A stretch of 9,000 nt of DNA from positions 1 to 9,000 of the forward strand of contig CAYWJT010000074.1 in the NCBI GenBank assembly GCA_964458655.1, read 5' to 3'. The translations under genes and the position numbers were made by a program. The notes below the pieces were generated by a model that ran no database searches, was not told the origin of the DNA, and saw nothing but the letters and a program-made list of their open reading frames with translations. This document shows, in pieces, positions 1 to 5,383 of the stretch. This DNA comes from CAYWJT01 sp964458655 (GTDB taxonomy: Bacteria > Acidobacteriota > Aminicenantia > Aminicenantales > Saccharicenantaceae). Positions within the stretch are counted from its first letter, which is position 1, and each line of letters opens with the position of its first letter.

Positions 1-406
1 CGGGCCGGCGCATTGTCCCCATGCGCGTGGGGGTGAACCGACGATCTCCCGCCGCTCGCGTTGGCCGCCGCCATTGTCCCCATGCGCGTGGGGGTGAACC
101 GTTAGCCCTACTCAGGTCGGCATCGCGCAGGTCATTGTCCCCATGCGCGTGGGGGTGAACCGACGCGAGCTGAAATATTAAGAATGGCAAGGAGATTGTC
201 CCCATGCGCGTGGGGGTGAACCGCGGAACTTAAGAGGAATAGAGACTGAATGGGAATTGTCCCCATGCGCGTGGGGGTGAACCGCCTCGGCCTGCTCGCG
301 GGTTGGAAGGACGGCCATTGTCCCCATGCGCGTGGGGGTGAACCGCGGAGCCGACCTTTGCGATGCCTCCCTTCGCGATTGTCCCCATGCGCGTGGGGGT
401 GAACTG
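1..406 (+). CRISPR. CRISPR array, type I-E-like, trailer end (7 repeats, 6 full spacers)
   Basis: Seven 29-base repeats start at 12, 73, 134, 195, 256, 317 and 378, an exact 61-base period; bases 1-11 are the tail of a further spacer. Each repeat begins ATTGTCCCC and ends GTGAACCG. The inner part CCCCAT-GCGC-GTGGGG can fold into a short hairpin (one G-U pair) of the kind Cas6e cuts, leaving an 8-base GUGAACCG handle. Six spacers are all 32 bases (41-72, 102-133, 163-194, 224-255, 285-316, 346-377). A 29+32 layout with a repeat ending in GAACCG is typical of subtype I-E; this is family knowledge, since no cas gene is in the window. Only the last repeat carries a change, so the trailer is at the right, transcription is on the plus strand, and leader and newest spacers lie to the left. 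The visible spacers are therefore the oldest ones. Confidence 0.96.
378..406 (+). repeat. Degenerate terminal CRISPR repeat
   Basis: This is the seventh repeat. It matches the other six except at its 28th base, where C is replaced by T, so the end reads GTGAACTG instead of GTGAACCG. The array stops after it: the following 21 bases hold no spacer-repeat unit before the stop codon of the neighbouring minus-strand gene. Decay of the distal repeat is the usual sign of the trailer end and fixes the array's orientation. Confidence 0.93.
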
Positions 407-427
407 CCTATCAGGTTACTGACATAT

Positions 428-1885
428 CTAGGCCTCGTGGACGACCTTGATGCCGAGCAGGGCGCTCAACGTCTCGAGCTTCTTTCTGATGTCGCCGTAG
501 ACCGTGACCCGGTGCCAGCCGAAGCGGTCCCACTCGCCGAGCAGCCTGTCCATGTCGCCCCTGACCTCGGCCGCGAGCTTGGTCCGGCAGGCCTTGTCCT
601 CCTCGACGTTGCCGGTGGTGAGCGCCTGATGCAGGACCATTTCCCGGCGCTCGGTGTTGAACTCGAAGGAAGTGACGACCTCTCCCGCGGGCAGCAGCGA
701 CTGGACGGCCGCGCCCTTCCTGTCCTCCGAGTGGTTGCGGATGCGGTAGGGGTTGGCCGGGCCGCCGGGGCCGAAGACGCGGTTGGGGGCGACGCAGTGC
801 GCGTAGATGATGCTGTTCCTGGAGGTGTCTATGACCGGGTCGGAGATGTAGCCCGGCCGCCCGACCAGACCGGTCGCGACGAGCATCATCATGGTCGAGG
901 GCAGGTCGCCCTCGCAGGCGCCGACCAGGCCGTCGTTGTTGAGCTGGAAGAAGCCCAGGCAGGGATAGGCCGGCAGCTTGCCGGTGTAGAACAGGCTCAG
1001 GCAGTCGATGGTCACGGCCCGGGCCCTGTGCTTTTCGAGCAGGTCGAGCAGGGCGACGTACATGGCTCCCGACTTGACGACCTCCTCACGGCTCGGCTCG
1101 ACGACTTTCTCGGCGCCGCTTATCCAACGGACGGCCCACTTCTCGGCCAGGCCGCGGTCGGCCCTGCGGTAGGCGTCGTTAATCTCGGCCGAGCCGATCT
1201 TCAGGACCTCGGTGCCGAAGACCTCCTTGATGACCTTGGGGTCGCCCCAGAATCCCTCGCTGTCCTTGACGTCGATGATGCGGTCCGAGCGCAGTCTCTT
1301 GATGCATTCGAAACAGCCGGCCGCCTCGACCACGTCCTCGAAGCGCGAAGAAGAAACGCCTGCCACCTTGAAGCCCTGTCTTCTGGCCGCGGCGTATTCG
1401 ATGAGGAACTCGCCGGAGCCGGCGAAGAGGTCGTCGACGAGGAGCACGGGTTTTCCGCAGGGGACGATGCGCCTCGCGGCCCCGGTCCAGATGCCGACGA
1501 GATAGATGAGATATCCGTCGACTTCGGCGTCTTTCTTGAGCAGGGCGTCGGCTTCCGCGGCCGACTGGAGCGTGACCGGGAGGAATTCAATACCCGGCAA
1601 CGCCTGCCGCAGCCGGGCCGTTAGCTCTTTCTTGCGGCCCTCGTAATCGTAGCCGATGTTGGGCCAGGTGGGGGTGTCGGGAGGGATATGCGAAAAAACC
1701 AGCCTGACGCGCGGCTTTTCCGCGGCTCTCGGCAGGTTCGGCTGAACAGGGCCTGAGCCGAGCGAAGACGGCCCGGCCAGGCCGAAAGCCGAGGAGTAGG
1801 CCGCGCAGGCGGCGCAGCCCGAGAGGAATTGACGCCGGGAGATGCCCTTCCGGGCGACTGACGGCCTGGATAGCGGTTTTCGCAT
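428..1885 (-). CDS. Tat-exported L-fucose/L-arabinose isomerase-like protein
   Basis: 485 residues. The N-terminus carries a twin-arginine signal, SRRQFLSG (residues 16-23), followed by a weakly hydrophobic Ala/Gly stretch to about residue 38, so the folded protein is probably exported by Tat. The rest resembles the FucI/AraA sugar isomerase superfamily (L-fucose isomerase-like, COG2407 type): an N-terminal alpha/beta half, then a C-terminal half with CEGDL (324-328), GRPGYISDP (342-350), and YAHC (361-364), the region that carries the conserved acidic and His residues in such enzymes. A working isomerase would interconvert an aldose and a ketose using a divalent metal; activity and substrate are not provable here. 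Start choice: ATG at 1885 has GGAGG 8 bases upstream and lies about 27 bases from the predicted transcription start; an in-frame ATG at 1900 has only a weak site and would leave about 12 bases of leader. It is divergent from the GH28-like gene and convergent with the CRISPR array, 21 bases away. Superfamily fairly sure, function open. Confidence 0.85.
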   Translation of the reverse strand: MRKPLSRPSVARKGISRRQFLSGCAACAAYSSAFGLAGPSSLGSGPVQPNLPRAAEKPRVRLVFSHIPPDTPTWPNIGYDYEGRKKELTARLRQALPGIEFLPVTLQSAAEADALLKKDAEVDGYLIYLVGIWTGAARRIVPCGKPVLLVDDLFAGSGEFLIEYAAARRQGFKVAGVSSSRFEDVVEAAGCFECIKRLRSDRIIDVKDSEGFWGDPKVIKEVFGTEVLKIGSAEINDAYRRADRGLAEKWAVRWISGAEKVVEPSREEVVKSGAMYVALLDLLEKHRARAVTIDCLSLFYTGKLPAYPCLGFFQLNNDGLVGACEGDLPSTMMMLVATGLVGRPGYISDPVIDTSRNSIIYAHCVAPNRVFGPGGPANPYRIRNHSEDRKGAAVQSLLPAGEVVTSFEFNTERREMVLHQALTTGNVEEDKACRTKLAAEVRGDMDRLLGEWDRFGWHRVTVYGDIRKKLETLSALLGIKVVHEA

Positions 1886-1893
1886 GGTCCTGC

Positions 1894-1898
1894 CCTCC
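1894..1898 (-). promoter_or_regulatory. Ribosome binding site deciding the isomerase-like start
   Basis: GGAGG on the minus strand, 8 bases before the ATG at 1885. It overlaps the alternative upstream ATG (1898-1900), so it can only serve the inner start. This favours the 485-residue form over a 490-residue form. Confidence 0.7.
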
Positions 1899-1918
1899 AT
1901 TTCTTCAAGCTTTCGCCC

Positions 1919-1948
1919 CTTATATCATCGCCAAAAAGCGACTGTCAA
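1919..1948 (-). promoter_or_regulatory. Predicted sigma70-type promoter for the isomerase-like gene
   Basis: Minus strand: a perfect -35 box TTGACA (plus-strand 1943-1948), an 18-base spacer, and a -10 box TATAAG (1919-1924). Transcription would begin near 1912, giving a leader of about 27 bases to the ATG at 1885. Its -35 box lies about 48 bases from the -35 box of the divergent promoter at 1997-2025, so one regulator bound between them could control both genes. No clear operator palindrome was recognised there apart from GGCCGGCC at 1954-1961, which is too short to call in GC-rich DNA. Confidence 0.6.
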
Positions 1949-1996
1949 GGAACGGCCGGCCCTCCAGTAAAGAGCGCCGAGTACGACAATTTGCAC

Positions 1997-2025
1997 TTGG
2001 CAAGCGGGGGGCTTGTCCATAGAAT
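1997..2025 (+). promoter_or_regulatory. Predicted sigma70-type promoter for the GH28-like gene
   Basis: Plus strand: -35 box TTGGCA (1997-2002), a 17-base spacer, and -10 box TAGAAT (2020-2025). Transcription would begin near 2032, leaving a leader of about 60 bases before the ATG at 2092. The position argues against the in-frame ATG at 2038, which would be almost at the first base of the transcript. Confidence 0.55.
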
Positions 2026-2091
2026 GAAGGCATCATCATGGGAGTCGGTCGCAACTTGAGTCCAGGACGGGGACGACGGAGAGGGAAAGCG

Positions 2092-3705
2092 ATGAGATAC
2101 CGAGCCGTTTTCTTGGGCCTTCTCGCGGGCCTGGCGCTGTCAGCGGCCATGGCCGGAGCTCGGCAGGCCGCGGCGCCGGCCTTCAACGTCAGGGATTTCG
2201 GGGCCACCGGTATGAAGTCCCAGAACGCCAAAGAGGCCATCCAGGCCGCCATCGACGCCTGCGGCCGGGCCGGCGGGGGACTGGTCTATGTCCCGCCCGG
2301 GGAATACAGCACGGGCACGCTCCATCTACGGAGCCGCGTGCGTTTCTTCGTCGAGGCCGGCGCGACCATATACTCCATCAAGGACAAGAGCGCCTTCGAC
2401 AGGGACGCCCTTTTCTACGGCGAGGACCTGGAGAACATCACGCTGGAAGGCCGCGGCGTCATCGACGGCCAGGGTCGCTACGAATGGAGGGAAACCGGCG
2501 ACTTCCACGACGATTTCATCTACCCGAACCAGCTGGAGATGATCAAGGCCGGCCGGCCGCTCCTGCGCTCGTTTCCCAGGCAGGACCAGTTCGGCAAGCT
2601 CGTCCTGCTCGTGCGCTGCCGGGACGTGCGCATCGCCGGGCTGTCGTTCGTCGACTCGCCGAGCTGGACCATCCATCCCTACGGCTGCGAGCGGCTCATC
2701 ATCGACGGCGTTCACATACGCTCCAGCCTTAAGGAGGGGGTCTGGGCCGACGGCATCGACCCGGACGGCTGCCGCGACGTGCGCATCTCGAACTCGACCA
2801 TCGAGACGGGCGACGACGCCATAGTCTTTTACTCCATGAACTGGTTCGGGCCGGCCCTGCCGTGCGAGAACATCACCGTGACCAACTGCCGGCTGTCCTC
2901 GGCCTCGAGCGCCCTGAAGTTCTGCGACGGCAACATGAACAGCGTCCGCCGCGTCACCGTCTCCAACTGCGTCATCACCGATTCCAACCGCGGGCTGGCC
3001 TTCATGGTCTTCGACGGCGGAGTTGTGGAAGATGTCGTCATCTCCAGCCTGACCATCGAGTGCCGCCGGCATGACTGGTTTTGGTGGGGGGACGGCGACC
3101 CCATCCACTTCAACATAAAGAAAAGGAGCGAGGTCCACCGCGGCTGGAAGAAAGAGGACGACCGGCCCGCCGGCGTAATACGCAATGTCCTGATCAGGGA
3201 CGTCGTCGCCCGCGGCATGGGCACCTGCGGCCTGAACGGGCATCCCGAAAGCCCGCTCCGGGGCGTGACCATCGAGAACCTGAAGCTCTTCATCTCCCAT
3301 GACGCCGACGCCCCCTACGACAAGACGGAGCATGCCATGGACATCCGGCTGGCGGAGAACTTGAAACTCCGCAACGTTGAGGTCTTCTGGGGAGAGCCGG
3401 CCTATGAACGGTGGGCAGCCGCCATCAATTTTAAAGACGTCCAAGGCCTGGAGCTCGAGGACGTGAATGCCGCGCCGGCCAGAAGAGGGGACAGGACGGC
3501 CGCCGCCCTTATCTTCGATGACGTGCGGGACGCCGTGGTGCGCGAGTGCCGGGCCCTGCCCGGGACGGGCGTTTTCCTGTCATTCCTGGGCGCGAAGACC
3601 GGCAACATCCTTCTCTCGGGCAACATCCACCGCGACGCCTCCGTCTACTACACCCAGAGGAAAGAGGTCAAGAGGGGAGCGGTCGTTGCGGTCGGGGACG
3701 ATTGA
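2092..3705 (+). CDS. Secreted GH28-superfamily right-handed beta-helix protein (polygalacturonase-like)
   Basis: 537 residues with a Sec signal peptide (hydrophobic core about residues 5-20, likely cleavage near AGA-RQ or QAAA). The opening FNVRDFGATG (31-40), the NAKEAIQAAIDAC helix and VYVPPGEY (65-72) are typical of the N-terminal turn of pectate-lyase-3/GH28 beta-helices; repeated IxxVxIxxxxI-type turns follow. In GH28 polygalacturonases three Asp residues are catalytic. Here WADGID gives D220 and GDD gives D241 and D242, with the same 21-residue spacing between the first and second Asp. By eye, the family's GHG histidine is replaced (around S272), and the RIK pair that binds the galacturonate carboxylate is replaced (A303, M305). 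It may thus cut another uronic or neutral sugar linkage, or only bind. Start chosen at 2092 because GAGGG at 2081-2085 sits 6 bases upstream and the signal peptide begins there; an ATG at 2038 would add 18 basic residues ahead of it. Family likely, substrate unknown. Confidence 0.87.
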   Translation: MRYRAVFLGLLAGLALSAAMAGARQAAAPAFNVRDFGATGMKSQNAKEAIQAAIDACGRAGGGLVYVPPGEYSTGTLHLRSRVRFFVEAGATIYSIKDKSAFDRDALFYGEDLENITLEGRGVIDGQGRYEWRETGDFHDDFIYPNQLEMIKAGRPLLRSFPRQDQFGKLVLLVRCRDVRIAGLSFVDSPSWTIHPYGCERLIIDGVHIRSSLKEGVWADGIDPDGCRDVRISNSTIETGDDAIVFYSMNWFGPALPCENITVTNCRLSSASSALKFCDGNMNSVRRVTVSNCVITDSNRGLAFMVFDGGVVEDVVISSLTIECRRHDWFWWGDGDPIHFNIKKRSEVHRGWKKEDDRPAGVIRNVLIRDVVARGMGTCGLNGHPESPLRGVTIENLKLFISHDADAPYDKTEHAMDIRLAENLKLRNVEVFWGEPAYERWAAAINFKDVQGLELEDVNAAPARRGDRTAAALIFDDVRDAVVRECRALPGTGVFLSFLGAKTGNILLSGNIHRDASVYYTQRKEVKRGAVVAVGDD

Positions 3706-3725
3706 TCATCGGCGGGGAATGAACG

Positions 3726-3752
3726 GGGGACACCTAAAGGTGTCCCCTCTTT
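3726..3752 (+). terminator. Hairpin terminator between convergent genes
   Basis: A perfect 9-bp stem GGGGACACC / GGTGTCCCC (3726-3734 and 3739-3747) with loop TAAA, followed by TCTTT and, a little later, an eight-T run (3761-3768). It starts 21 bases after the stop of the GH28-like gene and ends just before the stop of the convergent WD40 gene. On the minus strand there is no T-run after the stem, so it would work mainly for the plus strand, though the stem could slow both. A GGGGACACC palindrome could also be a dispersed REP-like element. Confidence 0.7.
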
Positions 3753-3757
3753 AAAAG

Positions 3758-5203
3758 TTATTTTTTTTCTGGCGCCTTTTCCGGAGCTTCGGTTACTTCA
3801 CCCGTCTTGACTACCTGGTAGTTTTGGCCCCTCACGGCATCTTTAACCACGGCCTCAGTCAACTCTAAATTCTCCGGATCATGGTATATTAGCTTGCCGT
3901 TAAGGTTTAAAGAGCCCGCCTGCCTTTCCGCCAGTTCTTTGGCTATGTCCCGACTGACTGGAACAAATAATTTGTTTTTCATGAATGTTATTTCAAATCC
4001 GCCCTTGTCGGCGTTGTATTGCTCAGCGTGCAAATCTATAGCAAGGAAATAATCGATTTCCACCGATTTCATCCTGCTTTCGTATTCCTGAGTGGTTTCA
4101 AAAGGGTCCTTTTTGAATTTATCCCGAATCCCTAAGAAACCGATATCCCAGAGCATGGCCAGTTCCTGTCCGCTGGCGCTTCCCGTGGCCATAATTTTCC
4201 CATCCGGGCTGAAGGCCAGAGCATAACAATATGGGACATTTATTCCACCACTCTCGAACGTTGAGGAAAGGTCAAAGAACATTACCGAAGTTTCCGGCTT
4301 TAAGCTCTCCCAGGGAAGCGAAGCAGGACCAAGGGCTCCTACCAGAAATTTCCCATTGGGGGAAAAGGCCAGATAGTTAACCCGGCCTGGAAGTCCCGTA
4401 ATTTCTTTTGACTTGTTTCCCGAATCTATTTCCCAGATGATAATTTTCTTATCATCTCCTCCCGTGACTAATAGTTTTCCATCAGGACTTATGGCAAAAG
4501 ACACCAGGTAAGGCTGGTGGCCGGAAAACGTCCTTATTACTAAGCCGTTGCTGCTATTTAGTATGATAACGCTTTCGCTATTCCTGATGGCGGCTATATA
4601 TTTTCCATCCGGGCTGAATTTTATCCTGGAGTAAGTGTCTGATTTAATTTTTTGGAAATTGGCCACCTTTTTGTTCGTGTTCGCATCCCAGAGATTGATC
4701 CCCTTGCCGGAAGATCCGGTAGCAAAAAATTTGCCGTCAGGGCTGAATGCTATGTCGAATACAGTAGACTTTTCCAAGAGACGGCGATTAAGGTTTGATA
4801 AATCCCAGAGAACAATGGCCTCATGGCCCATGACTGAAGCCAGCGTTTTGCCGTCGGGGCTGAAGTCAAATTCAGCGGGGAAAGAATTGAATTTAGTGGG
4901 AAAGCTCAAAAGGACTGTCTTCCCTGAAATCGAATCCCAAAGAACGATTCCATTCGGCCCACCCATGGCCAGCAGATTTCCATCTCGGTTGAATCCAATT
5001 CCTTCAACTCTTTCTTTGCCCGGAAGGGCGGCGATTTTTTTTATCGTGGAAATATTTTTTAATGGAATAAGAATGGGAGAGGGCTTCTCGGGCAAGGAGG
5101 TCTGAGAAAGAAGCGGCAGCATGAGCAAATTAGGGAGAAGCAGGATTGAAAGGATGGCACGGCCGGCGAATGGTTTTCTGGAAAAACCTAAAATATTTAA
5201 CAT
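3758..5203 (-). CDS. Exported seven-repeat WD40 beta-propeller protein
   Basis: 481 residues. The N-terminus has basic residues, then a hydrophobic stretch (about 16-33), suggesting a signal peptide or membrane anchor. Seven WD40-type repeats are marked by FNRDG (71-75), then F/I-SP-D/N-G at 114, 153, 196, 238, 280 and 331; several end in LWD (88-90, 132-134, 171-173, 351-353) or IWE (257-259). Seven blades make one full propeller, usually a protein-binding scaffold without enzyme activity. A C-terminal segment of about 115 residues follows, with FETTQEYESRM (368-378) and DADKGGFEI-like NADKGGFEI (397-405); I recall similar FETxxEYExR segments in other bacterial exported proteins but cannot name a function. 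The tail is charged (PEKAPEKK). AAGGAG at 5211-5216 lies 7 bases before the ATG. The gene is much lower in GC than both neighbours, which suggests later acquisition or a different selection regime. Partner unknown. Confidence 0.9.
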   Translation of the reverse strand: MLNILGFSRKPFAGRAILSILLLPNLLMLPLLSQTSLPEKPSPILIPLKNISTIKKIAALPGKERVEGIGFNRDGNLLAMGGPNGIVLWDSISGKTVLLSFPTKFNSFPAEFDFSPDGKTLASVMGHEAIVLWDLSNLNRRLLEKSTVFDIAFSPDGKFFATGSSGKGINLWDANTNKKVANFQKIKSDTYSRIKFSPDGKYIAAIRNSESVIILNSSNGLVIRTFSGHQPYLVSFAISPDGKLLVTGGDDKKIIIWEIDSGNKSKEITGLPGRVNYLAFSPNGKFLVGALGPASLPWESLKPETSVMFFDLSSTFESGGINVPYCYALAFSPDGKIMATGSASGQELAMLWDIGFLGIRDKFKKDPFETTQEYESRMKSVEIDYFLAIDLHAEQYNADKGGFEITFMKNKLFVPVSRDIAKELAERQAGSLNLNGKLIYHDPENLELTEAVVKDAVRGQNYQVVKTGEVTEAPEKAPEKK

Positions 5204-5210
5204 TCTTATT

Positions 5211-5216
5211 CTCCTT
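5211..5216 (-). promoter_or_regulatory. Ribosome binding site of the WD40 gene
   Basis: AAGGAG on the minus strand, 7 bases before the ATG at 5203. It supports this start, which also places the hydrophobic export signal at the N-terminus. Confidence 0.75.
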
Positions 5217-5310
5217 AGTTATGTCCTGCGGATATTATTTTTCTTCAATTTCAACGTATTTACAAGTTACAAGCGAGACGCCGACGATGTGCTCCTAGAT
5301 ACCGGCTTTT

Positions 5311-5340
5311 TTGCCAGGAGGCCGGATAAAACGGTATAAT
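5311..5340 (+). promoter_or_regulatory. Near-consensus sigma70-type promoter for the Ca2+ ATPase gene
   Basis: -35 box TTGCCA (5311-5316), 18-base spacer, and a perfect -10 box TATAAT (5335-5340). Transcription would begin near 5347, about 37 bases before the TTG start at 5384. A 5-bp inverted repeat, CCGGC (5302-5306) and GCCGG (5321-5325), flanks the -35 box and might be an operator half-site pair, but it is short. The rest of the 5204-5383 intergenic region holds the WD40 ribosome site and AT-rich DNA with no further feature I can support. Confidence 0.7.
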
Positions 5341-5371
5341 AAGCGTCCGTCGCTCGGAATCAGCCCTGACC

Positions 5372-5376
5372 GGAGG
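5372..5376 (+). promoter_or_regulatory. Ribosome binding site for a TTG start
   Basis: GGAGG with 7 bases to the TTG at 5384. The nearby ATG at 5392 is out of frame, and no in-frame ATG precedes the conserved N-terminal segment, so TTG is the likely initiation codon. Confidence 0.75.
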
Positions 5377-5383
5377 CAGAAAG

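Larger units (their letters stand above)
3758..5300. other. Low-GC segment within a GC-rich region
   Basis: The WD40 gene and its upstream flank are visibly richer in A and T than the rest. A sample of 60 bases at 4561-4620 has 26 G or C, whereas 60 bases at 5761-5820 inside the ATPase gene have 45. The change is sharp at the hairpin near 3750 on one side and at about 5300, before the ATPase promoter, on the other. I see no transposase, tRNA or flanking direct repeats that would explain how it arrived. Confidence 0.75.

Noticed and set aside
41..377. Self-targeting by the CRISPR spacers within this window
   Set aside because: No spacer was seen to match any other part of the window on reading; a genome-wide search was not possible.
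407..427. A terminator between the array and the isomerase-like gene
   Set aside because: Only a 4-bp TCAG/CTGA inverted repeat is present, with no T-run.
326..1624. A long plus-strand open frame of 432 codons beginning inside the CRISPR array
   Set aside because: Its first residues are translated from a CRISPR repeat, and the rest lies antisense to the well supported isomerase-like gene. It has no recognisable domain and is the usual antisense shadow of GC-rich codons.
1811..1835. A lipobox-like LSGC right after the twin-arginine motif of the isomerase-like protein
   Set aside because: The Cys comes before the hydrophobic stretch rather than after it, so lipoprotein processing there is unlikely.
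2038..2091. An upstream in-frame ATG that would add 18 residues to the GH28-like protein
   Set aside because: It would sit about 6 bases from the predicted transcription start, lacks a ribosome site, and would put a basic stretch before the signal peptide.
2326..3444. A 372-codon minus-strand open frame opposite the GH28-like gene
   Set aside because: It is rich in Val, Asp, Gly and Ala with no motif or ribosome site, and the plus strand encodes a clear family member.
5221..5280. Promoter for the WD40 gene, for example TAATAT with TTGAAA or TTGTAA upstream on the minus strand
   Set aside because: The spacings are 11 or 22 bases, not 16-18, and AT-rich DNA gives such boxes by chance.
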